From the NCBI RefSeq assembly GCF_023702715.1, contig NZ_CP098480.1, forward strand, positions 3,658,001 to 3,722,000: DNA of 64,000 bases, in the 5' to 3' direction. Made by a program: the position numbers and the translations under genes. Of this stretch, positions 9,541 to 18,528 are shown piece after piece. Each line of letters starts with the position of its first letter. The first letter of the stretch is position 1. Source of the DNA: Acinetobacter sp. C32I. Lineage in GTDB: Bacteria; Pseudomonadota; Gammaproteobacteria; Pseudomonadales; Moraxellaceae. The notes below the pieces were generated by a model. The model had not been told where the DNA came from and made no database searches. It was given only the letters and a program-made list of their open reading frames with translations.

Positions 9541-11508
9541 ATGATAATAAATACATTTATTGAAAAAGCCAAAAGGAAAATTGCCCAAGCAGAGATTGTC
9601 TCTTTTGATATTTTTGATACCTTATTGCTACGTCCGTATTTATCTCCACGAGATTTATTTTTACATATCGAGATTGATCAATGTTTGGAAGGTTTTGCTC
9701 TGGCTCGAAGAGAGGCTGAATTTAGAGCGAGAAAGAAAAATCCAGATCGACAAGAGATCTGCTATGACGATATTTATAATGAAATTGAGGCTGAGTTTAA
9801 ATGCGCCAAAGAAATTGAATTAAACTGGGAGTTTATGGTTTTACAACCGAACCCAGAAATGAAAATAATTTGGGATTATGCCCTTGAATTAAATAAAAAA
9901 GTTATTGTAATTTCGGATATGTACCACTCATTTGAGAGTTTGCAGAAATTACTGATTAAAAATGAATTTCATGCTTTTGAGCATTTATATGTGTCTAGCA
10001 GTTATGGTAAAACCAAGAAAAAAGGTACATTGTTTGAGCAGGTTTTTTCTGATTTAAAGGTGAGCGCACAAGATATTGTTCATATTGGTGATAATAAGAA
10101 AGGTGATTATAGAGCACCTGCGAAACTAGGTGTCCAAGCAATTTTATATAAACAGGTTGCACAGCAGTTCTTAGCTGTTGATGAGCGGGCAAGACGATTT
10201 ACAGAACAAGGCACGCTCAATTTAGGCAAGAGTATTTTGGTCGCAATGCTAGCAATGCGGTGGTTGAACCAGTCATTGGTACAGAATAAGCGTCCATATT
10301 GGCAAGAGATTGGTTATGGCTATGCTGCACCTTTGGCTTATGGTTATAGTAAATGGATTGAAACAACAGCACTAGAAAAAAAACTTGATCATCTTTTGTT
10401 TGTTGCTCGAGATGGCTATTTACTGCAAAAGGCTTTCAAACAATTTCATGTTGGTGGAATTAAAACCAGTTATGTATATGCACCACGCCTACTGAATCTG
10501 GTGTACCGACTTGATTATGAGAAGCAGAATATTGAAAGTGCTAAAGCGATTGTCGATTTTTATGCGCATAAATATGCAGATATTGCTGCATTAACAGAAG
10601 GGCGATCTTTTAACAAAGCCAGTAATTATCACGATTTTATTCAAGAGCATAAGCATCATTTTGAACAACATGCTGAGCAAATGTACGCTGATTATCATCA
10701 TTATATTGATACGATCATAGGCAAAGATGAGCAGGTCGGAATAGTTGATAGTAAGACCGTTGCTTTCACCTCTCAGAAAATGTTGGAAGATGTGTTACAG
10801 CATCCAATCAATGGTTTTTATTGGTCTACTTTATTGCCTTATCGTACTAAAAAATATGCATTCGATGCTTTTATTCCTAATAATTTGAATATCTTAGATC
10901 CGAAAGTATTTACCAAGAACTGGAAATTTGTTGAATTACTTTTAAGCTCACCAGAGTTTCCAATTTATGGTGTTTCGATCAATGGAGAGCCGATATATAA
11001 AGATAATCCGAATCAGGATGAACACCTTGTTAAGGAAAATTATGCTGAAATTGTTCTAGGAGCTGAAGCTTTTTTTGAGGATATTAAAACCATTTTTGGT
11101 CAAATCAACCTTTATCTGGAGGGAGGGGATCTTGTAGCGTGGACAAATATTTTTTGTGATTATCCAGAGCATATTGATATTGAAAAGATGAATGAGGTTC
11201 GGTTAGCAGTTGATGTCTTACATCATGGTTCTACACCACTATTTTCGGTGAAGACATCGTTCACAGATTTTCTGAAGCAACCTAAATCTACTCTCAATAT
11301 GTTGAAGGGCTTAACTTGGAGAACCCCGATACAATCACTGCTTTTACATGTGTTTAAGCCATTAAAGGTGAAAAAAAATCATAAGAAACACATTAAAATT
11401 GGCTTTTTTCCATATCTGAAGACGCGCTATTTTATCTGGACATTGTTACTGTTTAACAAGTTTTCATTGCAATTGAGCTTAGGTAATTATAACCAGCACC
11501 AGTCTTGA
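9541..11508 (+). CDS. HAD-superfamily protein with a large C-terminal domain
   Basis: Residues 1-220 form a HAD hydrolase: motif I SFDIFDTLL (nucleophile D23, Phe where many phosphatases have the +2 Asp, T27), motif II VISDMY near 122, a lysine region YGKTKKKGTLF, and motif IV HIGDNKKGDY near 180. Residues 230-655 form a separate domain with conserved-looking FVARDGYLLQKAF and a basic C-terminus. Such HAD fusions occur in bacterial polysaccharide loci, but their reaction is not established. A role in processing a sugar phosphate or phosphoglycan for the LOS is inference. It diverges from the GT8-like gene. Confidence 0.7.
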   Translation: MIINTFIEKAKRKIAQAEIVSFDIFDTLLLRPYLSPRDLFLHIEIDQCLEGFALARREAEFRARKKNPDRQEICYDDIYNEIEAEFKCAKEIELNWEFMVLQPNPEMKIIWDYALELNKKVIVISDMYHSFESLQKLLIKNEFHAFEHLYVSSSYGKTKKKGTLFEQVFSDLKVSAQDIVHIGDNKKGDYRAPAKLGVQAILYKQVAQQFLAVDERARRFTEQGTLNLGKSILVAMLAMRWLNQSLVQNKRPYWQEIGYGYAAPLAYGYSKWIETTALEKKLDHLLFVARDGYLLQKAFKQFHVGGIKTSYVYAPRLLNLVYRLDYEKQNIESAKAIVDFYAHKYADIAALTEGRSFNKASNYHDFIQEHKHHFEQHAEQMYADYHHYIDTIIGKDEQVGIVDSKTVAFTSQKMLEDVLQHPINGFYWSTLLPYRTKKYAFDAFIPNNLNILDPKVFTKNWKFVELLLSSPEFPIYGVSINGEPIYKDNPNQDEHLVKENYAEIVLGAEAFFEDIKTIFGQINLYLEGGDLVAWTNIFCDYPEHIDIEKMNEVRLAVDVLHHGSTPLFSVKTSFTDFLKQPKSTLNMLKGLTWRTPIQSLLLHVFKPLKVKKNHKKHIKIGFFPYLKTRYFIWTLLLFNKFSLQLSLGNYNQHQS

Positions 11509-11911
11509 GCTTAAATTTCGATGTTGTCAGCTCTGTATTTTGGTCTGAGCAGGGTTAGTGAGTTTGGGCCATTTTTTGACGTGGATGCTGCTTGGCAAAT
11601 TTGTATTCTTGTCAGTAATTTGTTGTATTTGTTTTTTACCGTATAAATAAAAGGATTTTATCTTTTTTTATCGTATTGATTTTATTTGATTTATTTTATT
11701 CGCTTTTGTCGTTTTGTAATCTAATAAATTTTAGCAGTGAGAAGAAAAAACAACTATTTTCTGAAATACTGATGCTTATCCATGACTTACAAGGGCTTAG
11801 CTTAGGCAACAGTCAAGCACACTTGAAATAATGTACATCATAATCAAAAACAAGTATTCTTAGCGCCTGTAGGCATGTCGCCTAATTTGTCTGAATTACT
11901 CCTATCCCGAT
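11509..11911. other. AT-rich intergenic region upstream of the GT25 array
   Basis: No open reading frame or RNA family was recognised in these 403 bases. The middle is a T-rich, low-complexity stretch (11640-11720). A short inverted repeat TCAAG...CTTGA lies at about 11812-11827, and GGCATGTCGCC near 11871 resembles one arm of the palindrome at 50608-50625. Promoters for the GT25 genes are presumably here, but none is clear enough to place. Confidence 0.4.
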
Positions 11912-12688
11912 ATGAAAAAGTTTGTTGTCAGTCTCTCTAGCGCAATCGAGCGCCGTAATCATATTTCATCTCAATTTGAGAGACAGGGAATAGAGTTTAG
12001 CTTTTTCGATGCCATTACCCCTGATATTGCTGCATCTGATGCGCAAGCCATGAAGCTGAGTGTGCACGAAAATTATATTGCCAAAGGTGAACTTGCCTGT
12101 TTTATGAGTCATGTGCATTTATGGAAAAAAATTGTCGATGACAATATTCCATACATGGCCATTTTTGAAGATGATATCCATTTAGGGGAAAAGGCTAATA
12201 AATTCTTAAATCAATCTGATTGGATTGAGCTAGACTGGCATTTGATTAAACTGGAAGCATTTACCCCGAAGGTAATTCTAGGTGCCAAATGTAAAGAATT
12301 CCCGCAAGAGGGACGAGAAATTTATAAATTAATCGGGAAAAACTTAGGTACAGCAGGTTATATCTTGTCACAGCAGGGTGCAAAATTCTTATTAAATGAA
12401 ATTAATAAAATGGACTATATCATTCCATTAGATAATTTTATGTTTGAATATGCTGTTAAAAACCATAACTTTATGATGTATCAAATGCAGCCTGCATTAT
12501 GCATTCAAGATACGATCTTGCATTATCGCTCTACCAGTATTCAACTAAAAAGCCAGTTGACCTCTGAAAGAAAGAAAAGAATGCATGCAAATAAGACCAA
12601 TGGTTTACAAAAAATTCTGGTCGAGTTATCTCGAATTACCTCACAATTGAAGATTACACTGTTTGCTCGTCGAGTGACTTTCAAGTGA
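11912..12688 (+). CDS. Glycosyltransferase family 25 protein (tandem copy A)
   Basis: A 258-residue LOS transferase of the GT25 family. It shows FVVSLSSAIERRNHI at the N-terminus, GELACFMSHVHLWKK near residue 65, the metal site AIFEDDIHLGE near 85, and LGTAGYILSQQGAKF near 140. A basic tail of about 40 residues follows. The stop overlaps the GTG start of copy B by four bases (GTGA at 12685). It probably adds a hexose to the core; donor unknown. Confidence 0.87.
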   Translation: MKKFVVSLSSAIERRNHISSQFERQGIEFSFFDAITPDIAASDAQAMKLSVHENYIAKGELACFMSHVHLWKKIVDDNIPYMAIFEDDIHLGEKANKFLNQSDWIELDWHLIKLEAFTPKVILGAKCKEFPQEGREIYKLIGKNLGTAGYILSQQGAKFLLNEINKMDYIIPLDNFMFEYAVKNHNFMMYQMQPALCIQDTILHYRSTSIQLKSQLTSERKKRMHANKTNGLQKILVELSRITSQLKITLFARRVTFK

Positions 12689-13458
12689 AAAATTTTGTTA
12701 TTAGTTTAAAATCGGCTTCTGATCGTAGAATACATATTGAAGAACAATTTGGTAAAAAAGGAATTCCATTTCATTTTTTTGATGCGATTGAACCTTCGCA
12801 AATAGATTCTCAAGCTGAAAAAATTGGCCTTTCACTTCGTCAAGGTGATCTAAGTAGAAATGAATTGGCATGTTTATTAAGTCATGTTTCTTTATGGCAA
12901 AAAGCTGTTGATGAAAAAATACCCGCAATTGCAATCTTTGAGGATGATATTCATTTGGGGGATGATGCTGAACTATTCTTAACACAATCAGACTGGTTGG
13001 GCGTTGATATTGTCAAGGTCGAAAAATCTTATTCCAGTGTCATCTTGGATTTAGAAAAAAAGCAGCTTTTCGATGAGAAAGATTTTAGTTTAAGACGGTT
13101 GAAAAAACCACATCTTGGTGCAGCGGGTTATATTCTCTCTTACAAGGGAGCTATCGTGTTGCTTGAATATATGAAAGAACAACCCGTTTTAGATCATGTT
13201 GATCAGATCATTTTTCGAAAATATGTTGCTCAAGGGGAATGTGGAATCTATCAATTAAATCCAGCATTGTGTATGCAGGACTATTTATTAAATCCACATA
13301 ATCAAAAGTTTAAAACCACACTTCAATGGCGTAATAAACAGAAAGTTAAAGTGAAAGGATTGCAAAAGTTATTTCGTGAGCTCAAGCGTTTTTTGACTCA
13401 ATTGAAAGAACTTCCTTATAAAACTAAACTAAAATTTATGGTGACTGATAAACATTAA
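12685..13458 (+). CDS. Glycosyltransferase family 25 protein (tandem copy B)
   Basis: A 257-residue paralogue of the preceding gene, started by GTG within a four-base overlap. It keeps FVISLKSASDRRIHI, NELACLLSHVSLWQK, AIFEDDIHLGD and LGAAGYILSYKGA in the same positions, and a C-terminal basic tail. Differences are concentrated in the middle (residues 105-140) and the region after 170, where acceptor specificity is usually set in GT-A enzymes. Translational coupling to copy A is expected. Confidence 0.86.
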   Translation: MKNFVISLKSASDRRIHIEEQFGKKGIPFHFFDAIEPSQIDSQAEKIGLSLRQGDLSRNELACLLSHVSLWQKAVDEKIPAIAIFEDDIHLGDDAELFLTQSDWLGVDIVKVEKSYSSVILDLEKKQLFDEKDFSLRRLKKPHLGAAGYILSYKGAIVLLEYMKEQPVLDHVDQIIFRKYVAQGECGIYQLNPALCMQDYLLNPHNQKFKTTLQWRNKQKVKVKGLQKLFRELKRFLTQLKELPYKTKLKFMVTDKH

Positions 13459-13580
13459 TCTATCATCTTGTTTTAGGATTATTGATTTTAGCTTACAGTG
13501 TAAAGACGTACACGCAGTTTATTTTATATTTTTTAATTGTATAATTCTGCTGTTTATTCTCAAATAAGATGGTTTCCTAA

Positions 13581-14387
13581 GTGAATGTTTTTGTTATTAG
13601 TTTAGATTCTGCAATTGAGAGAAGACAGCATATTAATGCGGAATTTAAAAAATATTTAGTAGATTTCAGCTTTTACAATGCTATTACGCCAGTTACATCT
13701 GATGATGCAGCAAATAGTGTTGGGATTAACTTGGCCCGACAGGGAAGCTTAACAAAAGGTGAAGTAGCGTGTTTGTTAAGTCATATTATGTTGTGGAAAA
13801 AGATTGTTGATCTTGACTTAGAGTATATGGCAATTTTTGAAGATGATGTCTATCTTGGCGAAAATATACAGAGCTTTTTTAATGATTTTTCATGGATACC
13901 AAATGACGTTCACATTATCAAATTAGAAGCTTTTGATAAAAAAGTTGATCTGTCTTTTTTCTTGAAACTATCAAAAAATGGTCGAAGCTTATATCATCTG
14001 AAAGGGATGCATTTAGGTGGGGCCGGTTATATTTTATCAAAAGCAGCCGCTAAACATTATCTTAAGCTGATTGTAGATCTACCAGAATTGGTTCCTGTAG
14101 ATCATATCCTATTTGGTTGTGATGTAAAAAAAGGGAAGTATAAAGCGTATCAAATGACACCTGCAATTTGTGCGCAAGATTTTTATCTTCACGATAAATA
14201 TCACAATTTTGGCAGCCATCTTGAAGAGGATCGTGCTGTTCGGCATCAGGCTGAAAAACTTGCGCGACTTCAACAAAAGCAAAAAATGAGTCTATCTCTT
14301 AAAATAAAAAGAGAGCTTTTAAGATTGCTTTTTCAAATTTTGAAACTTAAGGATTTATCCGCTTACCGTACAGTGAAGTTTAAATAG
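13581..14387 (+). CDS. Glycosyltransferase family 25 protein (tandem copy C)
   Basis: The third copy (268 residues, GTG start) sits 122 bases after copy B and keeps VFVISLDSAIERRQHI, GEVACLLSHIMLWKK, AIFEDDVYLGE and LGGAGYILSKAAA. It is not frameshifted. The gap before it is AT-rich and may contain a promoter. It converges with the acyltransferase gene at 14415 with 27 bases between stops. All three copies look intact, so they are probably separate transferases and not decaying duplicates. Confidence 0.86.
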   Translation: MNVFVISLDSAIERRQHINAEFKKYLVDFSFYNAITPVTSDDAANSVGINLARQGSLTKGEVACLLSHIMLWKKIVDLDLEYMAIFEDDVYLGENIQSFFNDFSWIPNDVHIIKLEAFDKKVDLSFFLKLSKNGRSLYHLKGMHLGGAGYILSKAAAKHYLKLIVDLPELVPVDHILFGCDVKKGKYKAYQMTPAICAQDFYLHDKYHNFGSHLEEDRAVRHQAEKLARLQQKQKMSLSLKIKRELLRLLFQILKLKDLSAYRTVKFK

Positions 14388-14414
14388 TTTTAAGATTGTG
14401 AAATCAATAATGAC

Positions 14415-15281
14415 TCATTTGTAAGCAGATTCAGATTCTCCGCCCCGAAAGCGTTTATAACCCCACATATACTCGGCAGGAAAGCGGTTGATCATTAGCT
14501 CAACTGCTTGATTAAGTGCGGTTGTGGCAACTGCGATATCTCGATCATATAATTTTGGATCGTTGAGATCATCACAATACACATCAAAACCTGCGCCATC
14601 TTCACGACGGAAGCAACTTAAACCGACTAAGCGACATTGGGTTTTTTGTGCCATTTTACTGGCCAGTGTGCTGGTCAGGCATGGAATTCCAAAAAAAGGA
14701 ACCACGACACCACCAGATGGGTCTGGGACATGGTCGGGCAAGATTACACTGAAGCCACCTTGCTTTAGATTTTTAAACAGGGCTTTTACACCAGATGCAT
14801 CAGTCGGGACTAAAGTGGCGTTAAGACGCTGACGCGCATGTAAGGCAAAAGCATTAAAGCCAGAATCTTTCATGGGTTTGTACATGATGGTTGGAATACC
14901 GTATTGGTGTACCCATGCATTCATCATTTCCCATGTCCCCAGATGCGGGGTAATAATTAGTGCACCTCTTGGATCACTGAGCGCATCGGTTAATACGTCC
15001 AAATGATGTACCGTATGAATCTGTTGGATGCTCCATTCAGGTGGCATCGCCCAGCATTTACCAGATTCAATATAGCTAAGGCATTGTTTGGTGACGCTTT
15101 CTCTCGCGAGCTGTTCTTTTCGTTCTAGACTAAGTTGAGGATAGGCTAGCCCTAAGTTGACTCTGGTTTTCCACAGCATACTTTTATTCGGATTTTGATT
15201 GATAAAGTATGCTGCCACTTTTGCGATACTACGCAAAAGTGCTAAAGGGAGAATACGAAGTAGGGTAGTGTAAAACGACAT
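14415..15281 (-). CDS. LpxL/HtrB-family lipid A acyltransferase
   Basis: The family transfers secondary acyl chains from acyl-ACP to lipid A at the inner membrane. The 288 residues show an N-terminal hydrophobic helix (LRILPLALLRSIAKVAAYF), the catalytic H-x4-E motif as H113-LGTW-E118, ILPDHVPDPSGG near 185 and FFGIP near 197, with a C-terminal EYMWGYKRFRG. Length agrees with LpxL-type enzymes. It could be LpxL, LpxM or a paralogue; sequence alone does not decide. The start follows the small membrane protein gene by four bases, suggesting one transcript with it. Confidence 0.85.
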   Translation of the reverse strand: MSFYTTLLRILPLALLRSIAKVAAYFINQNPNKSMLWKTRVNLGLAYPQLSLERKEQLARESVTKQCLSYIESGKCWAMPPEWSIQQIHTVHHLDVLTDALSDPRGALIITPHLGTWEMMNAWVHQYGIPTIMYKPMKDSGFNAFALHARQRLNATLVPTDASGVKALFKNLKQGGFSVILPDHVPDPSGGVVVPFFGIPCLTSTLASKMAQKTQCRLVGLSCFRREDGAGFDVYCDDLNDPKLYDRDIAVATTALNQAVELMINRFPAEYMWGYKRFRGGESESAYK

Positions 15282-15285
15282 GATC

Positions 15286-15507
15286 TTAGTCTTGTTTATC
15301 TACATTGCCTTTAAGGACCATATAGATTAATGCGACAAAAATAAGTAAGGCACCCGCCAAGCTACTTACACAGAAGTATAAAATACGTTGGTTGGTATCC
15401 ATATTGAAGAGTTCATTTGCCAAGATGTAACGCATGAAAAACCATTGAGCAAGTGAAAATACAATAAGTACAATTGCATGTCGACGTACATCAGGACGCA
15501 TTGCCAT
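15286..15507 (-). CDS. Small two-helix membrane protein of unknown function
   Basis: This 73-residue protein is basic at the N-terminus (MRPDVRRHA) and has two hydrophobic segments, about residues 10-30 and 45-66, so it should span the inner membrane twice. I do not recognise a family. Four bases separate it from the downstream lipid A acyltransferase, which suggests co-expression and possibly a role beside that enzyme. It lies about 120 bases downstream of aspS, beyond the aspS terminator. Confidence 0.65.
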   Translation of the reverse strand: MAMRPDVRRHAIVLIVFSLAQWFFMRYILANELFNMDTNQRILYFCVSSLAGALLIFVALIYMVLKGNVDKQD

Positions 15508-15579
15508 AAGACTGACCTCTCAATAAAAAGCAGCCTATTATGCCACTAGAGGACATGTTAGCAAAGTAAAACTCGAATA

Positions 15580-15608
15580 TAAAAAACCCTGCATGAAGCA
15601 GGGTTTTA
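15580..15608 (-). terminator. Rho-independent terminator of aspS
   Basis: A stem CCCTGC (15587-15592) with GCAGGG (15598-15603), flanked by A and T runs, gives a U-tract when read on the minus strand. It sits 22 bases past the aspS stop. Confidence 0.85.
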
Positions 15609-15629
15609 TTTAACTCATAAACTCAAGGT

Positions 15630-17411
15630 TTATTTTTCTTCAGCTTTTGGCTTTTCGCGTAAACGAATACCTAAGTCACGCAATTGATTTGCTTCAACTG
15701 GTGCAGGTGCTTGTGTTAATGGACATTCAGCTGTCTTGGTTTTCGGGAATGCAATTACATCACGAATAGAAGAAGCACCTGTCATTAACATGATCAAGCG
15801 GTCAAGACCAAATGCCAAACCACCGTGCGGAGGCGCACCATAACGTAATGCATTCAATAAGAAGCTGAATTTCTCTTCTGCTTCTTCTTCACCAATACCT
15901 AAAGCTTCAAAAATTGCTTTTTGCATTTCTAAAGTATAGATACGAAGTGAACCACCACCGATTTCAGTACCGTTCAGTACCATATCGTATGCAACAGAAA
16001 GGGCTTCACCTGGATTGCTCTTCACTTCTTCAACACTTGATTTTGGTAGTGTGAATGGGTGGTGAACAGAAGTCCATTTGCCATCATCAGTTTCTTCGAA
16101 CATTGGGAAGTCAACAACCCAAAGTGGCGCCCACTCACAAGTTGTCAGCTTCAAGTCATGACCGATTTTCACACGAAGTGCGCCCATCGCATCATTTACA
16201 ACTTTGGCTTTATCCGCACCAAAGAACACGATGTCTCCATTTTCAGCACCAACACGTTTTAATAGATCAAGCACGATTGGCTCGATGAATTTTACGATTG
16301 GAGATTGAAGACCTTCGATGCCTTTTTCAAGTTCGTTGACTTTGATGTAAGCCAATCCTTTCGCACCGTAAATGCCTACGAATTTAGTGTATTCATCAAT
16401 CGCACTACGTGGTAATGAACCAGCACCAGGAACACGTAAAGCAACGATACGGCCTTTAGGATCTTTTGCAGGACCAGCGAATACTTTGAACTCAACGTCT
16501 TGCATTAAGTCTGCAACGTCAACAAGTTTCAATGGAATACGCATATCTGGTTTGTCAGATGCATAGTCGCGCATTGCGTCAGCGTAAGTCATACGTTCAA
16601 ATTTATCGAATTTTACATTCAATAATTCGTTGAACATTTTAACTGTTAAGCCTTCCATTAAATCCATGATGTCATCGTCACTCATGAACGATGTTTCAAC
16701 GTCGATTTGGGTGAATTCAGGCTGACGATCCGCACGTAAATCTTCGTCACGGAAACATTTCGCAATTTGGTAATAACGGTCGATACCACCCACCATCAAC
16801 AACTGTTTGAACAATTGTGGTGATTGTGGAAGCGCGTAGAAGCTACCATTTGAAACACGGCTTGGCACTAAATAGTCACGTGCACCTTCTGGTGTCGCAC
16901 GTGTCAAGATTGGGGTTTCAACGTCTAAGAAACCATGATCTTCAAAATAGTTACGGATCAAGTTGGTCACTTTAGAGCGGAAACGTAAGCGCTCTAACAT
17001 TTCTGGACGACGGATGTCCAAGAAACGGTATTTCAAACGAATTTCTTCAGAAATATTGGTGTTTTCGTCATTTAATGGGAATGGCGGAGTATCAGAAGCT
17101 GCAAGAACTTCGATCTCTTTACCTAAAACTTCAATCTGACCACTCACCATGTTGGCATTTTCAGTACCTTCATAGCGACGACGAACACGACCTGTAATTT
17201 TTAATACAAATTCTGAACGTGCTTTATCTGCTGTTGCGAATGCTTCAGGTGTATCTGGATCGATCACCACCTGTACGAGACCATCACGGTCACGCATATC
17301 AAGGAAAATCACACCGCCATGGTCACGGCGACGGTGAACCCATCCGCATAAAGTCACGGTTTGATCGATTTGGGCTTCTGTTAAAGAGCCACAGTAATGA
17401 GTGCGCATCAT
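15630..17411 (-). CDS. aspS: Aspartyl-tRNA synthetase
   Basis: A class II aminoacyl-tRNA synthetase of 593 residues, normal for the bacterial type with a GAD insertion. An N-terminal OB-fold anticodon domain ([23 protein letters not shown]) precedes the catalytic core with motif 2 [20 protein letters not shown] near residue 215 and motif 3 [16 protein letters not shown] near 535. Two adjacent ATG codons could serve as start. In Acinetobacter this gene marks the second boundary of the LOS outer-core locus. Confidence 0.98.
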   Translation of the reverse strand: MMRTHYCGSLTEAQIDQTVTLCGWVHRRRDHGGVIFLDMRDRDGLVQVVIDPDTPEAFATADKARSEFVLKITGRVRRRYEGTENANMVSGQIEVLGKEIEVLAASDTPPFPLNDENTNISEEIRLKYRFLDIRRPEMLERLRFRSKVTNLIRNYFEDHGFLDVETPILTRATPEGARDYLVPSRVSNGSFYALPQSPQLFKQLLMVGGIDRYYQIAKCFRDEDLRADRQPEFTQIDVETSFMSDDDIMDLMEGLTVKMFNELLNVKFDKFERMTYADAMRDYASDKPDMRIPLKLVDVADLMQDVEFKVFAGPAKDPKGRIVALRVPGAGSLPRSAIDEYTKFVGIYGAKGLAYIKVNELEKGIEGLQSPIVKFIEPIVLDLLKRVGAENGDIVFFGADKAKVVNDAMGALRVKIGHDLKLTTCEWAPLWVVDFPMFEETDDGKWTSVHHPFTLPKSSVEEVKSNPGEALSVAYDMVLNGTEIGGGSLRIYTLEMQKAIFEALGIGEEEAEEKFSFLLNALRYGAPPHGGLAFGLDRLIMLMTGASSIRDVIAFPKTKTAECPLTQAPAPVEANQLRDLGIRLREKPKAEEK

Positions 17412-17555
17412 ATTGAATTATTTATCCAAACTATATTGGCTGTAGAAGGTGAATGCGTAAACAGCGCAGCACCAATGAAGGGGAGATTATGCCTTGTTGA
17501 ACGTCTAGTCTCAAGTCTTAATGTTTTCAAGCGAATTTTAAACAGACGCTTTTTG

Positions 17556-18326
17556 TTAAAATGATTTTAGATGGTGTTTACGATCCAAAAATAAGAATAA
17601 GAGACAAGCTATAGTAAAGACTGTTAAGCCAGCTTGTGTAAACTCATTAATTGATTTACCAATAAAAAAATAGCGTTCACTGTTCCAAAGTTCAGCACTG
17701 ATATGGCGGCTATAGTCTAAAACTGAGAACAGCCCATAAAGGATAGAAAGGATAATACTGATCAACACAAATCCTTTGAGTTTAGCTGGAACGGGATCGT
17801 GATGTTGATGGGCTTTATAATAATGCCAGCACATTCTTATGAGGAACGGCAAAGCAATAATGGATGACCCGATCTGTAATATAAAATGTAATGGATAACT
17901 AAATCCTAATAATAAAATGTTCTGAGCTAGAATTTCTTTAAAAGCAAACGTTCGGAAATCGAGATGGGTGAGTCCATCCCAAATCAAATGCGTGCTGATC
18001 CCCAGTATCAGTGCTAGACAATTGAGAAAGCTGAAAGAAATGAAATCATCCAGTGAGTGAATATTTAAAGGGTGTCTGATTTCAAGACAGCGATAGGTCA
18101 CAGGACGATAGATTAAATACCACAAGAGGCAAAAAAATAATCCAATGGGTAGATTCGGAAATAAGATGCCTGACCACTGGTGGGTTAAAGCAATATTTTC
18201 TTGCGTAAATAATCGATAAAGATCGGGGGTCATACAGCCAATCGCCAAGGCTGCAACAGGCAAATGACCCTGACTTAATTTAGATAAAGGTGGGGCAAGG
18301 ACTGCATGAGAAAGTGTAAAAGGCAT
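17556..18326 (-). CDS. DUF4184-family integral membrane protein
   Basis: The N-terminus MPFTLSHAVLAPPL with a following GCMTPDLYRLF and the later STHLIWDGLTH are the signature of DUF4184 proteins. The histidines and aspartates (H7, the PD pair, H and D of HLIWDGLTH) suggest a metal site like that of YdjM-type membrane hydrolases. About five to six hydrophobic segments are visible in 256 residues. The substrate is unknown. It is divergent from the ligase-like gene at 18529. Confidence 0.7.
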   Translation of the reverse strand: MPFTLSHAVLAPPLSKLSQGHLPVAALAIGCMTPDLYRLFTQENIALTHQWSGILFPNLPIGLFFCLLWYLIYRPVTYRCLEIRHPLNIHSLDDFISFSFLNCLALILGISTHLIWDGLTHLDFRTFAFKEILAQNILLLGFSYPLHFILQIGSSIIALPFLIRMCWHYYKAHQHHDPVPAKLKGFVLISIILSILYGLFSVLDYSRHISAELWNSERYFFIGKSINEFTQAGLTVFTIACLLFLFLDRKHHLKSF

Positions 18327-18528
18327 AATCAGAAAAGTAAGATAGATAATGAGATCTTACGCGAATATCGTGAGAATAAATAACAAAATTTGTACATAAT
18401 AGTGATTATCGTTCCATGGTTTGCTTGTGTTGTGTTGTACGCCTATTTTTGTTTAAATAATAAAAATGGAATTTTTCTATTTTTATTATTTAAACGTTTG
18501 CAAATGTTGATGAGGTTTGGTTTTTGTA

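Noticed and set aside
10373..11378. Poly-A tracts (eight A) in the HAD gene as phase-variation sites
   Set aside because: Such tracts are common in AT-rich genes; the frame is intact and none is at the start of the gene.
11509..11911. JUMPStart/ops element upstream of the GT25 genes
   Set aside because: No GGCGGTAG-type core was found, only a weak resemblance near 11871.
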